Shown here: positions 1-12,952 of the stretch, piece by piece
Layout of the letters: every line of letters begins with the position of its first letter
Numbering within the stretch: the first letter of the stretch is position 1
From: Nothopassalora personata
Taxonomy: Eukaryota; Ascomycota; Dothideomycetes; Mycosphaerellales; Mycosphaerellaceae
DNA length: 64,000 nt
Reading direction: 5' to 3'
Assembly: GCA_033816765.1 (NCBI GenBank)
Contig: CM066290.1
Location: 2,108,001 to 2,172,000 of the forward strand
The notes under the pieces: generated by a model
What the model was told of the DNA's origin: nothing
Database searches by the model: none
What the model saw: only the letters and a program-made list of their open reading frames with translations
Made by a program: the position numbers and the translations under genes

Positions 1-560
1 GCAGTAAGCTTAAAAGCTAGGTTATTCTTATATAAGCTTTCCTATAGTACTAGCCCTCTAGGTTAACATTAGAAATCCTCCTTCTAAGAGACACTAGGTG
101 TGCCTATGCAGATCTAATAGTGAACTCTTTACTTATCTTAAAGTTTATAAACTGTTTTGTAAGCTTATATATATAGGTTAGTAACACCTAGCTATACTTG
201 TTCTAGAGATATACCTATATCTTAGCAGCTTTTCTAGATTCGTAAGAGCCCTTAAGCTCAAATTCATCTTCTTCTATAATCCTACTTAGGATACTAAAGC
301 TACAAGCTATATTTTGTTTTGTCTATGTTAGTGCATTAAGAATCTCTTTAATCTTAGTCTCTTCCTAGAGTTTTAGGTTCTTGCCCTTAATGTTGTTAAA
401 TAACACTTCTAACAGGTCATCAATTGCAAAGAATGCTAACTGGCTCTCTATCTTATATCTCTAAAGGTTGAACTATCTCTTCTAGTTGTCTCTCCTAAGA
501 ATTGGGATTTTGCTTCCCTTCTCTTCTCCTTTCTCTTAGTGTAAATCTATAATAAATTAA
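1..560 (-). mobile_element. Copia-like Gag remnant, RIP-degraded
   Basis: Read on the minus strand, one frame stays readable for about 180 codons and its interruptions are nearly all TAG. The peptide (for example AFFAIDDLLEVLFNNI and ILNALTQT-like text with TAG at the Gln positions) resembles the helical Gag of Ty1/copia retrotransposons, in which a tryptophan-containing start is followed by a long run of amphipathic helices. It leaves the window at base 1, so the element's extent is unknown. CA and TG are less depleted here than further right. A different LTR-element Gag is possible; the class assignment is inference. Confidence 0.35.
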
Positions 561-1085
561 ATGTAATGAAACAAGGTGTATATGCTTTAAAGTCGTGGCT
601 TAGGTCCTACTAAGGCTTTTAGTGTAGAATAGTAAGGTTCGTAGGTGTAGATACTAAGGCCTACTTAGTAGGGTAAAGAAAGAGCGGTATAGTCTCGGAG
701 CTAGGACATAGGTCTGTCTCTCCTAGCAGAGTTCTAAATAACTTACTTAAAGTCCTTCTTAATAGTATCTCGATGTAGTTCTGCCTATAGAGCGTCTTTA
801 AGGTATTAGCTTATAGTAAGCCGTATAGAGTCCTTTTCTAGATTACCTATTACTTAGTATTAAACTAAGCTCCTTAATAGGATAGATAGGGTAGACTTCT
901 GCTTCCTAGATGTTTTCTACTATAATAGTAAGGGATACAAGTAACCTATACTAATATAGGTTACTCTTACTCCTCTATAAACCCGGGCTTATAACCTATT
1001 AAGTTAAGACCTAATAGGATACGTAGTTAGTAGCGGAGTAGAGTAAGAGATTAATCTTTAACTAGCTAATAGCTACAGGGCATGC
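561..1085. other. AT-rich degraded repeat DNA, no gene seen
   Basis: No readable frame on either strand. Composition is that of the surrounding mutated repeats, with many CTAG and TTAG words. It may hold the end of the copia-like element and the start of the following Gypsy element, but I see no LTR boundary. Confidence 0.5.
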
Positions 1086-4000
1086 AGCAATATATTAGGA
1101 ACCAAATGCGTTAATTGTGTTAGATGTCTATCTAAGCTAAAGGAGAGAGAAGGTGTCTTCCGATAAGCTAAGTTATTGTGGATGCCTTAGGCTATTAGAT
1201 TATAACCTAACTATTAGCTCCCCTTAAGATGCTACATCTTAATAATATTCGCCCTTCTACCTTAGAAGCGGCGGCTCCCGTCTTGTTTGTAAAGAAGCCC
1301 GGGGGAGGACTTAGGTTCTACTACGATTATAGAGCACTAAACTTGATTACTAAGTAGGACCGTTACCCGCTTCTATTAATCCCGGAAACTATTCGGAACC
1401 TAACGGGCGCTAGATAGATTACGAAGGTTAACGTTGTTACCGTATTCTATTACCTCCGGATAGCTCGAGGTAAAGAGTATAAGACGGCTTTTTGAACTAG
1501 ATTCGGTCTATAGGAATGGCTAGTATACCCGTTCGGTTTGTCCGGGGCCCCCGTAACGATCTGGCGGTACATTAATAGTTTATTACGGGACTACCTAGAC
1601 GACTTTGCCTCGGCCTACGCTAACGACGTCGTTATTTACTCCGACGGAATAAAAGAGGACCATTTCTAGAAGGTTCGCATCGTACTCTAGAAGCTTTAGG
1701 ACGGAGGCCTTTTCCTAGATCTAGGGAAGTGTAAGTTCGTATAGAAGAAGGTTAAGTACCTCGGGTTCATTATACATGCCGACGGGATAGGAGTAGGACC
1801 CGACCCCGAAAAGGTAGTAGTAGTAAAGAACTAGAAGGCACTAGTTACCTAGAAGGAAGTGCGGCGGTTCTTAGGCTTCGCGAACTACTACCGAATGTTT
1901 ATTCTAAACTATTTAAAGCTCGCCGAGCCCTTAACGTTGCTAACCGGTAAGAATAAGGTGTTTTCCTAGGGAGATTGTTAGGCTAATGCGTTTAAGACCC
2001 TAAAGGACAAGTACTGCAAAGCACTAGTTTTAGCCTACTAGAACCCGGAGCTCCCTACATTTTTAGAGACGGACTATAGCGGCTTTACGCTTAGAGGCGC
2101 CCTCCTATAAGAAAAGAACGGAGTCGTAAGACTAGTAGGATTCTACTCGAAGAAGCTTAATAAGGCTAAGATTAACTACGACATTTATAATAAGGAGATG
2201 CTCGCGGTAGTGTCCTATCTTAAGGAATAGGCTCCCGAGTTAAAAACATGTAGGCCCTTTATAGTCTAGACGGACTATAAGAACCTAGAATACTTTATAA
2301 CGAAGAGATAGCTCTCCGAACGGTAGATCCGGTAGGTTAAGGAAGTTACAAAGTTCTAGTTTTTACTAGTATATAGGCCGGGTACCGAGGCGATTATACC
2401 GGATGCCCTTTCTCGAAGGGAGTAGGACACGCTTAGGTAGGACGATAAGTTATTACGGTATCGTAGATTTCTTAAACCGGACATCGTAAAGAATTAGCCG
2501 GGCTCGAAGGTAGTAGGCGCTAGCTCGACTATAAAGGTTTCGTTAGTACGAATCCTAGCTACGCAGTTCGAAGGACTATCCGCTATAGAAGAGGCGGATT
2601 TACCGGGCGCACTATAGGGACCCTTCTAAGACTAAGAGCTAAACGACCTCTAGGAAAGAACTATCGAGAAGGATAGCACGTTCTAAGCGGTACACCGCGC
2701 GATTAAGGTAGGAGCGCGTTTACTTCCTAGCGAGGTGAAACTTAAGGTGTAAGTAGGTAACTATAGCATCGACCGTAACGGGTATCTTCGCTACCGCGGT
2801 AGGATTTAGGTGCCTAGAGCTCCTAGTTCTACGGAGTCCGACTATAAGGAGGCGGACATAGCGATTCTATAGAACGACACCCTTCGAACTAAGCTAATCT
2901 AATCCGTGCACGATTTACCGGTATACGGCCACCCTAGCCGGGACTCTATAGTATCGATACTAAGTCGTAACTTCTACTAGCCCCTATAGTCTAAGTACGT
3001 AAGGCAGTTCTTAAGGAACTGTAACTACTGCGGTAGGAATAAGGTATAGAGAGAATAAAAACACGGCCTCCTACAACCCTTACCGGTCCCCGACCGATTC
3101 TTCTAGGAGATCTCGATGGATTTTATAACGGACATGCCCGAGTCGTAAGGGAACACTTGCCTCTAGGTAATTAAGGATCAACTAAGCAAGACCGTCGTTT
3201 TAGAAGCGATGCCTACTATAAAAGCCGAGGACTACGCTAAAAGGTTCTTAGACTACTAGGTAAGATACTATAGCCTCCCTTAAGCTATTACGAGTGACCG
3301 GGGTACTAACTGGACGAGTACCTTCTAGAGGACCTTCTATCGTTTAACCGGTGTAGAATAGAGGCTTAGCTCCGCCTACTACCTATAAACCGACGGAGGC
3401 CCGGAACAGTTAAACTAGGAAGTCTAGGCTTACCTTCGTAACTACATTAACTATAAGCAGTCCGACTAGAAACGCTAGCTCCCTACGGCATAACTTACTC
3501 TAAACGCGCGGTATTACGCTAGGCTAGGAATAAGCCCCTTCTTCGCGGTATACGGATACGAGGCACTATTACCCGTTTAGTTACAACCGGATCTAGAGAC
3601 CTCTTAGTTAGACGCCGCGTAGCGAGCAACGCTATTCGTAGAAAGGATGTAAAAGATCACGGACCTATATTAGGCGAGTATAGCGGAAGCCGCCTAAAAA
3701 CAGGAGGACTACGCTAACCGGGATAGGAAGCCCGTACTAATCTATTATGTAGGCGACAAAGTTTAGCTAGATCTACGTAACTATATTACTATACGACTAA
3801 AGAAGAGCCTCGACTATAGACACGCGAAGTATACGGTAGTAGAAGTAATCTTACCGTTATCTATACGCTTATCTAGGATCCCCGACGGGATCTACCCGGT
3901 CTTCTATTCTAACTTACTACGACCTATAAGCTAAGACCCCTTACCTAGATAGGAGATCGATAATAAATAGCCGAACCCTATTATAATTTAGTCTTACGAA

Positions 4001-4270
4001 GAGTAGTAGGTAGAAGAGATCCTTTATGCTAGAACTAAGGTTAGAGGTAGAGGCCGAGTACGTAAAGTCCTAGTAAAATAGACCGGATACTATAAGCCTA
4101 TATAGGAACTATTAGGGTACCTCGCGGATATAGTAGCCGCGGATAACTTCGAGAGGAAATATAGTAACCTAATAACGTATAACGGACCGAAGGAGGCATA
4201 GGATATAAAAAGAAGGGGGAAACGGCGAAAAGGTAAGGATTACTAGGGATTTAGCGTAGACATAGGCGTT
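1086..4270 (+). mobile_element. Gypsy/Ty3 pol (element A), RIP-inactivated
   Basis: A degenerate polyprotein runs left to right in one frame with many TAG/TAA stops. Visible in order: reverse transcriptase at about 1240-1850 ([10 protein letters not shown] and DYRALN blocks, then YAND at 1616-1627 in place of YxDD), RNase H at about 2060-2430 (TDYSG and NYDIYNKE blocks), integrase at about 2880-3620 (MDFITDMP and ITSDRGTNW blocks) and a chromodomain-like tail near 4010-4170. This order is that of Ty3/Gypsy, and the tail suggests the chromovirus branch. Gag and protease are not recognisable, and no LTR pair was found. The stops and the Asp-to-Asn change fit C-to-T mutation of (C/T)CA on either strand. 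Confidence 0.8.
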
Positions 4271-5370
4271 TAGGAAAGGGTAGGCGTTTCTTTTAGGTTA
4301 GGGAGTCTTTTTAGGAGATAGAGAGAAGTAAGAAGGTATAAGTAAGTTTAAGAACGTTTTATTTTAGCGGCGTCCGCCGTAAAAGTAGCGGAGCCCGATC
4401 CCTTTCGAGATAGCTATATACTATAATAGCCCGGTCGCGGCCCGCGCGAAAGACGAGGGTACCTAAAGGCTAGTTAGTAGAGGCCGAGGCCTAACGTACG
4501 CGGCGCTAGCCTAGCTAGAGGTCGCGTAGGGCGCCCCCGGGACTAAGAGGTCGGTTAGCGATAGTTTTATAACGGGGCCCGTAGTATATACGTCTACCTA
4601 AAGGTAAGCTAAGCATTAGCTACAGTGCCTATAACCTTAGCGGCGACCGTACTAAAAGAATCGGTAAGCGCGTATAAAGAGGCGGGGGCCGTAGAAACTT
4701 ACCGGGAGAGTATACTAGTACGCTAGAGAGGCTTTAAAGTCTTCTAGGCTTTAAGGACGGCGCGGAGCTTAGTACGAGCGTCGTCGCTAAAAGACCGTAA
4801 GCCGGTAGAAAAGTTGCGGAGGACGCTAGGGAGGATACTTACGCGCGGTCCTAGTTAGTAGCGCGGGTCTACTTAGCATAGGCGGCGTAGGCGAGCTTCG
4901 GCCTAAAACGCGCGGTTAGCGATAATTTTCCTTCGGGGTCCGCGCGGTACATACATGTCCTCGTAATGCTTACGATTAGTATTATAGGCCTAGTAGGCGC
5001 GCGCGGTTGCGCCCTAACGATAATTAGCGGACCCCGATAAGAATAGGACGAGGACCGGTACTTATATACTAGGAGACGCAGTCTACGCTAGTAGAGGCGT
5101 AGGGGACGCAGTAGATGCGGCGTTAGGCTATTTTATGCTAGGCTCCGGTTAGAATGTTTCGGTCTCCGTAGGAATTTATTCAGACTCACTTAATAGTATT
5201 AATAGGAGATGTAGTAGTAGTAGTTTCTATTTACGGCATGCTATTGGAATCTATCGGAACCCGTAGGGAAAATGTCGTCTCCCTAAGCGATAGGCATAAG
5301 ATGCGCGAATATGCCCCTAAGGCTAGAGACGCTTAGCTAGGGGGAGGGGGAGGGGCGACTTACGCGTACG
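4271..5370. other. GC-rich degraded repeat DNA with internal duplication
   Basis: No frame is readable for long. Two related blocks share a GGTTAGCGATA-type core near 4555 and 4912 followed by CGGGG(C/T)CC, suggesting an internal duplication of roughly 360 bp. It ends in a G-rich run just left of the LTR at 5375. It probably belongs to element A between pol and its missing 3' LTR. Confidence 0.35.
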
Positions 5371-5374
5371 GTAG

Positions 5375-5769
5375 TATTAACCACTAATTAGTTATATCGA
5401 CCTTAGGTTTAGTTATGTCGACCTTAGGTTTAGAGGGGGGGGTCCCTTAGGTCTAACTTACCCTAATTTCATTTAGGTTTAATTAGACATTTAGGTAAGC
5501 TAGCGGGACCTAGTATAGCTATTTAGATATATACTACGCAGTTAAGTATTATAAGCGTAGCATTAAGGCAACAATTCAATTTATACCTCTCGAGTAGAGG
5601 GTATAGGGGTTTAGGTCCGCTAATCCTCTTATTTTATCTAGCTACTACGCTACTCGTCACGTGACCTGATTTCACGGTCCCGGGACCGGCAAATACCTCT
5701 ACTTACATAAGCGCCGCTCTACACCACTACAACTCGGACAGGCCTACATAGGGTGGTTAGTAGACATTA
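5375..5769 (+). repeat. 5' LTR of element D
   Basis: 395 bp, matching 16904-17298 almost throughout and 58524-58919 in inverted orientation. It contains CACGTGAC near 5659 followed by a CGGTCCCGGGACCGG palindrome, both also present in the other copies. Confidence 0.9.
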
Positions 5770-5770
5770 T

Positions 5771-6020
5771 TTTAGTAGTTAATGAGGGGGGGTATTAAGT
5801 GTACACCCGGTAGCGTATTAGCATCTAGTTTATAAGATTAAAATCACGGTTTAAGGTCTAAGGTTCACGGTTAAGGTTATTACGGTTCAAGGTCTAAGGT
5901 TCACGGTTAAGGTTATTACTTAAGGTTAAGGTTCAAGGTTTAAGGTTCACGGTTAAGGTCGACTAAGGTCGAAAACACTTAAGGTCTAAGGTATTTAGTA
6001 ACAATCACGGTCACAAGGTC
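5771..6020. repeat. Short tandem repeats in the leader of element D
   Basis: From about 5836 the words AAGGTTCACGGTTAAGG and GGTCTAAGG recur at spacings of about 35-45 bp, at least three times (near 5860, 5895, 5942). They lie between the 5' LTR and the first Gag codons, where the primer-binding and packaging region would be. Confidence 0.7.
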
Positions 6021-6156
6021 CTATTAAGTAATAACTAGTATTAGTACATTCTAAAGCAAGCACTACGTAACAATAGATACGGCTATATCACTAGAAAAAC
6101 TTAGTACCTTTACCGACATAGGTAGAGGCTACGAACAGCCTATAAACCCTACGAAA

Positions 6157-8940
6157 ATGGAAGGGGTCTATAGGGATTCTGTCCCTTGTAAGGGGATAGA
6201 AGAATCGGAGGAAGGGGAAACACCCGAATCTAGTAAAGAAGGGAGAAGCGGGACTAGCGCTGCTAAATTAGGTATAGGTATAGGAACGAAAAGCACAATT
6301 GGAATAGATACTATAACTGCCCTCTTTAGACGATTAGTAGTAGTAATGGAAAACGCTAGCCCTCGCTTTCCACCTCTAGGAGGTGCTAAGAATCCGTTCT
6401 TTAATAGCACTAATGCTACTAAGTTCTAGGAGCGGTTTAGTAACCTAATAGACTAGTATCCGCCTTAGGTATCTATTAAGAAGGATAATTTCTAGGGCAG
6501 GTTTAAGCGCAATTGCGAAACTACTATCCGGCGCGTAGTTATGAGGCTGCCTAGGTAGCTTACTAATAAGGCACGTTTCAGGAGGGCGTTCTTATTAGAG
6601 TTCTTAAGGTTTAACGCCTACTCGATATTAGGGAGTCGGGAATATCTTAAGGAGATTATTAGGGTGTAGTAAGGTAAGAGGCCTAAAGAATAAGATGTAA
6701 AGGAATTCATCCGCCTGTTTATATCCTTAAGTGACCTAATTGAACCTAAGGATTTAGATAATAGCTCCCGGAGTCGCCTCCTCCTTTAGGGATTACTAGA
6801 GGGAGTCGCAAAAGCGGTCTATAAGGCTTACGGGCTTTACCCGAAGCAGCCTAAGAAGTTCAGGGACTTTTAGAGGATCCTCGATGAAGCTACTAGCATC
6901 GTAGATAGTAAGGAGGGATAGAAAGCTATACATACAGATTTCCCTCTTACTTTACCTTAGCTATACCGCTTAGTTGTGAAGTAAATGCCGCGCCTTAAGC
7001 CTAAAATTAACACGCTTAAGAAGGCCACCTCTAGGACTGTTATTAATAATGATCTAATCTAGAAGGTAGCTAAAATAAGTATACGTGCATACTAGCGCGG
7101 TCGCGTCGCGGACGCAGGTACCTTCTACCCGAGCAAGAATTAACGCTCTATGTAACCGGAGAGGCACGACCTAGATACTAAACTGTAGGTTTACGTAATG
7201 TAGCGCCCCCTATCGTAGAATCGCGAACAGTCTAAAGCGATAGATAGTTGTTACTACAACTGTAGCAGTTCGAAGCACTAGGCTAGCAATTATAGGGCGA
7301 TAAGGTCCTTAATATCCCGGGGCTACGTATACCTTGCCCCGAATAACTAGTAGTATCTAGGGAAAGAAGGCGATCCACGTCCTACTAAGTTCAACTTTCG
7401 GAGGGACTATAGTAAACCGAAACTGCTCTATATGCTCCCTCTACTCGAAGAACATTATAGGCCGATCGAGTTTAATAACTAGTATAAGATTTCTACACTA
7501 CGTAAGTAATAGATAGGTAGGGACTACACTAGGGTAATAAAGATTACGCCTCCTAATCATTCTAAGCCCCCTCCTAACTTTAGGCATTTAATAGAGTATA
7601 GCCCTTAGGACGCACGGTCTAGCTAAACGGAGAAGGCTACTAGTATATATTAGGTCTCATTCGGAGAAAGTGAAGTGGAGTAGGCGGTCGACTTAGGCGA
7701 GCTTAACGAGGTATCTACCTATCCTATGTAGTCTAACAAAGTGAAAGGGAAGGCACCCGTAGGCATTCTAAAGAATCTACACCCGAGGACCCGGTCCTTA
7801 GCCTAGGATCTACGAGCCCGAGCTAAGGCTACTAAGAAAGTTCGCCTACAATTAGAACAGGAGATCCGGTAAGCTAAGATTAACTAGTAGGAGGTTAAAA
7901 TAATTAACGAAGTTAGTACTTAAATAAGCGAAACTCAATCATTAGCTAAATCCGGGGTAACCCTAGGAAGGGGAAATAATGCCTAAGTAAATAGACTAGG
8001 GAACGATGCTAATAAAAGACTACCTAAGGATATACCTATTAGTCCCGTGAAAGCCCCCTTCGTATAAAGGAAGCGTATATAGAATACTAAGACTATAAGG
8101 ATTAATAACTACGTCCGACAATATAGTTTAGCTAGTAATAGCCCGGTTATAAAGGAAGAGGGTATTATCTACTAGATTAATTAGATCCTCTAGATAACGT
8201 TTCCTAATGTAAACGCCTAAGATTAGTTTCGATATAGTCGCTAGTTCGAGGCTGCCCTCTTTGGTCGCGTTACTAACACCCCCGCTCTTTAGGAGAAGCT
8301 CGCTATAGTACGACGCCTTATAGGAAAGGACCCTAAGGTTCGCACTAGATAAGTAGTCACCTATAAAGATAAACCTAAGTATAATAAGGAGGTCTTCCGC
8401 GAAGATAGTTAGGCCTAGTATATCGGAGTGTACTTAACTATGCTTTACTCTAAAGGTACGGTCCCTACTACTAAGCTTTATAAGGACGTTAAGAAAATCG
8501 GGCTCTCTAGTGTCCTTAATAACTTTACTATAGTCCCTAGTCCTTAGGTAGTAGCGGAGTTCGGGATGAATCAGAACTAGATTAGGTGCCTAATTAACGA
8601 GGGTTCCGAGGTAAATATCATCGGCTAGAGGAACGCTTATAGATTTAGGTTACCGGTAATGTTAAGTGCTTAGCTTACCTTTCGAGGTGCTAGAGGGCGG
8701 GCCCAGTTTAAAGGTGTTGTAGGCAATTTAGATGTTTAGGTATTTAGGGTTCACTACTAAGTAGACATGTTTATCTCCTCAGATCTAAACTTACTAACAA
8801 TCCTAGGACGCCCGTAGGCCCGTAAGGTGCGGCTCACTACCCGTAACTGCGATAATAGTTTATAGGAGGGGACTATTACTAGCCGTAAAGGTAAAAGTGT
8901 TATGTTTACTACCCTAGTTAGCTCGGATAGGTGTAAGACC
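6157..8940 (+). pseudogene. Gag-protease frame of element D
   Basis: An ATG at 6157 opens a frame that can be followed, through many TAG/TAA codons, to about 8940. The first part is charged and Gag-like; near 7250-7290 there is a Cys/His cluster of the form C-x3-C-x4-H-x4-(Y) that looks like a mutated zinc knuckle. Near 8590-8900 the text INEGSEVNIIG and later LTILGRP match the flap and active-site blocks of a retropepsin, with Asp of D(T/S)G replaced by Asn-Glu-Gly. The protease lies in the same frame as Gag, whereas the reverse transcriptase does not. Confidence 0.7.
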
Positions 8941-9075
8941 CTTTAAGAACTATTAAAAGCGTCGGGAAATAGAAGGGTAGGTTAAGTTACGGCGCTTAAC
9001 CTACCGATTTGCTAAAGCCGGGTTTAATAAAATCAGTAAGGTTCTCGCACTATCTCGGAGGAACCTCGGACTTTA

Positions 9076-9101
9076 ATTTACCGGTCCCGGGACCGGTAAA
9101 T
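9076..9101. promoter_or_regulatory. 26-bp perfect palindrome with core ACCGGTCCCGGGACCGGT
   Basis: The palindrome lies in the gap between the protease and reverse transcriptase frames. The same core with one central change recurs at 12927-12952, and imperfect versions occur in all three LTR copies of the family. Possible protein-binding site or processing hairpin; function is not known. Confidence 0.6.
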
Positions 9102-9439
9102 AGCTATAGTAAGGAAAACGGATACGACTACGACACGACGTATCTATAGGAAGACACGACGCATCTATAGGAACCCGGCAAGGCTCTAACGCCTAGTAAC
9201 CATTTAGCTCACTTATTAGGATTGCTTAGGACTGCTAGAGCAAAGGAACGAGTTGTAGAAATTGGAACAGGCGCGTTTAAGGGAGATTCTATTACTAACG
9301 TTTATTCAGTTTAAGGGGATTAGCCTTCCGAGATCCTAAGGCAATCTACATTAAATGCTTAGGCACGGAAGTAATAGGTAGGCTAACATATAGCTAACAT
9401 TAGGATACCGTAGGTCTTTACGATATATAAGCGTAAGGC

Positions 9440-12400
9440 GGACAAGAAGAAGCTAGTAGACGCGAGCGTTCACGAACGCCTAGAATCACGAGTTAAGGGG
9501 GATATAGAATAGAAGCGTAGGGTACTATACCTAGAATCTAAGATGCCTAAAGGACAAGGTCCGTTCGATAGGAAGTACTTAACTAAGAAATTCTCAAGTA
9601 TTAAGCGAGGTAGCCGGATTACTCTAGAACGACTTACCTTAATTAAGGTTAGCATTAAGCTATTGCTAATAGAAAGGACCTTATTCGATAAGATGCTCTA
9701 TAACCGGGAGGCAGTCCTCGCTTAGGATTTTAGTTACATAAGGCAAATTAGGTACGACGTCGTACTACCTTAGAAGATTAACACGGTCCCTTATAGGCTA
9801 TAGTAGGCACGCCCTATCCGGTTGTACCCAAGTCTTAGGGCGATTGTTAAGCGCATAATTAGAGCCCGGATTAAGAATAACATCCTAGAATACTTATAAG
9901 GGGCATACTCTAATAGCTAGTTCCTAGTCGTAAAGAAGGTTAATGCCTCTAGAAGCGATGTGCTATATCGGTTAATTAACTTAGCTATGCTCCTAAATGA
10001 GGTTACTATGCGCGATGCTAACATTCCACCGGACACGGATAGCTTCTTAGAGGATTTTACCGGGTACCGAGTCGCTTCACTTATAGACCTGTTTTTAGGT
10101 TATAATTAGATTACTTTAGATAAGTCCTACCGGGACTTAATAGCCTTCATAACCCCTCTTAGCCTAGTACGTAACACGACTCTACCTTAAGGAGCTACTA
10201 ATTTAGTTACTCAGTTCGTGCGTACGGTAACAAAGATTCTACTTAATTATATCTCGCATCGAGCGAAGCCGTTTCTCGATAATATCGGTATTAAGGGACT
10301 AACTAAGGATTATAGGAATGTAGAAGTAGAGCCTAGGTTAAGGAAATGGGTCGTTAAGCACATCGTTTCCCTAGATCTAGTTCTTACTAACCTAGAGAGA
10401 GCTAGTGCGGTAGTTACTAGAGGCAAATCCTAATAGTTATACGAAAAGCTTAAGATTGTTAGGTACGTTACTAGCCCGGATAGTCGCTATCCTAACCTAA
10501 AGGTTGTAGCCAAGATCCTAGATTAGCCTACGCCTACCTATATTAAGGAGGTCCGTACCTATGTAGGGCTGTGCGTGTACTTCCGGATATAGATTCCCTA
10601 GTTCGTTATTATCGCTCGACTAATGTACAAGCTACTAAAGAAGGGCGCCGAGTTCACCTAGATAGAAAATGAGCAGTTCTCGAAAGAAGAGGTTACTAGA
10701 TATCTTATATAGGCTCTAGCCTTAGTCACCCTCTACTACTTACCTAGTGCTAGGTCCATCTTTATCTCAGTTAATGCTAGCGGTACTAGATAGGGATGTA
10801 TCGTTTCTTAAGAATTAATAGATAGTACTCGACGGCGTTACCCGGTGCGGTATAAGAGTAGAATCTAGAATGCGTTAGAATCTAGATATAATGCTAGTAA
10901 GCGAGAATGCCTTAGGGTCCTTAAGGGGCTTAAGAAGATCTAGAGATATGTTACTAGCGTTAATTTTGTCCTTGAAATTGATACTAAGACACTTATATAG
11001 TAACTTAACCGGCCGGCTTCGGACCTACCTAACTCGGCAATAGCCCGGTAGGTCGCATAGATTAGGCTATTTACATTCGAAGTAAAGCACGTTACGGGAG
11101 CTAGGCATACTAACCTAGATGCCCTATCTCGTAGGCCCTCTATACCTTAGGAACCTAGGGAAGCTAACGAAGACGAAGTCGACTAGATAATTAATAATAA
11201 GCTATTCGGGTACCCGGAGCCGGTCGATACCTATCCAGTTAAAATCTAGAAAACACGACATCTCGGGGACTAATATTCTAAGGGCTCTTAGTAGCTTACT
11301 TAGGTTATAGAAACTAGGACCCGGCCTAATAGTGTTACCCGTACTAAGTACCGGTGGCTAGTAAAGAAGAGCGTTAACTTCTTTATCCGAGACTAATTAC
11401 TGTTCTTCTAGAAGCGCCGAGGAGCACCGTTATAACTTGTAATTAACGATAATAAGGCTTAGAAGGAGATCGTTATAGAATGCTATAAAAGACACGGTTA
11501 TCGCAGCGCTAAGGTCGTGTATAACCTTATTTCCGATCGGTATTACTAGGACGGGTACTTCGCCGATGTCTCTACGTAGGTTCGAAGTTATACTCCCTAT
11601 AGGTTTCGCGAAGGTAACTAGCGCGCTAGTAAGCTTCACTTATCGAGCCCTTAGGTTATTAGTAAGAAGTAGTACTCGGACCCCGTCTAGGTGTATAAAA
11701 ATAGATACCTCCTAGTTGCGCGCGAAGCACTTAGTAACTAGATCGAGGCTAGAGTAACGAGGGCACCTCCTAGCTCTAAGACGGTTACTAAGTTTCTATA
11801 CGAAGATGTCTTCTATAGGCACGGCTACTATGCTAAAATTATGCTTAATAACGCTACGGTTTATACGGCTAAGGTTAAGCGGTTGCTCGTAGGACTTAGT
11901 GTTCGAAGGATCCGAATATTACCGTACTATCCGTAGTCTAATGCTCTAGTCGAGGTTAGGTACCGTCCGATCCTTATAGCGTTAGTAAAGCTTATAAGGA
12001 ACACATACCGCGGATAGGAGCAATAGGTACCCGCTATATTATAGGCTAATAGGACTACGACCTATCGCACTACTAGAATAACGCTAGCTTAGGTCCTATA
12101 TAGCTATCGTACGATTCTACCAATTAAGGTTAAGTACCCGACGTAGGCGGATTATTAATAGGGATCGGTAAGAACGACTAAGGACCTACTTGCCATACGT
12201 GCGCGTTAACTCTAGGCTCGAGACCTTAGTTTAGAAGAGCTACATACTCGAAGGAAGCGACTAAGAGAACTTAGTAAGGACTACTTTAATTCTTACCGGA
12301 ACGTTAACTTTATTAGTTTCTAGAAGGGCGACCTTATTATAAGATTCGATAAGCTATATAAGGATGACTTCTTACGCAAGATCGGTTACCGATAGTAAGG

Positions 12401-12790
12401 TCCATATCGGGTATCTAGTGTCTCTAGGGAATTTAGTACCTATATTCTTAAGGAACTTAATAGTACGCTAATAAAGGGTGTTTAGGCACGGGAAAACCTT
12501 AAGCTAGTTCTAGAGCTTCGCCTAGATAACATAGAAGTACTAAACTTAGATAATAGGACCGATCTCGTAATAGGGGAGGGAGAAGTCGCTAATAGCGTCG
12601 CTAATAGCGAAGACAGTAGTAATTCGAACGAGATCGAGCCTATCGCCGGCGAAGACGTGCTACCTATAGGAGTTAACGAAAGGGGATCGTATCCTAAACC
12701 GGAATCTAAGAAGCTATAGGTTAGGCCTTATAACCTTTCTATAGCCGAAATTTCACAGTTTAGTAGGATCGAGGCTAAGAACTAATTAGT
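9440..12790 (+). pseudogene. Reverse transcriptase-RNase H-integrase frame of element D
   Basis: One frame, offset by two bases from the Gag frame, runs through here with dispersed TAG/TAA stops. The reverse transcriptase spans about 9780-10520: the active site reads FLDN (10272-10283) where LDD is expected, followed by the GYVTSPDGRYP-like thumb region and the KILDWPTPT-like connection. RNase H follows (about 10690-11150), then integrase at about 11700-12300 with Asp at DNAT and a YHPQSNALVE-type block containing the catalytic Glu. The sequence belongs to a Gypsy lineage distinct from elements A, B and C, with the unusual FLDD-type motif and a long linker before IN. It is non-functional as it stands. 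Confidence 0.85.
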
Positions 12791-12926
12791 TAGCAATAGC
12801 GTACGGAGTTCACTTCCCTTAGGCATGTGTTACGCATGCCCTTTAGTTTATTAAGCTAATTCGGTTATCTAGACTTCACTTTATAGGGTGTTCTTACCTT
12901 AGTTAGACCTTAGTTAGTAGAGTTAC

Positions 12927-12952
12927 ATTTACCGGTCCTAGGACCGGTAAAT
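12927..12952. promoter_or_regulatory. Second copy of the 26-bp palindrome, followed by CACGTG
   Basis: Perfect palindrome with core ACCGGTCCTAGGACCGGT, then TCACGTGA ten bases on. In inverted orientation this is the same arrangement as in the LTR (CACGTG, GATTT, palindrome). It sits just after the integrase frame and ahead of the extra ORF, so it could be a promoter-like module for that ORF. Confidence 0.5.

Noticed and set aside
9470..10433. Short open frames (60-71 codons) inside the 9.4-10.5 kb repeat region as separate genes
   Set aside because: They are pieces of the element D RT frame that happen to lie between TAG/TAA stops, or shadows on the other strand.
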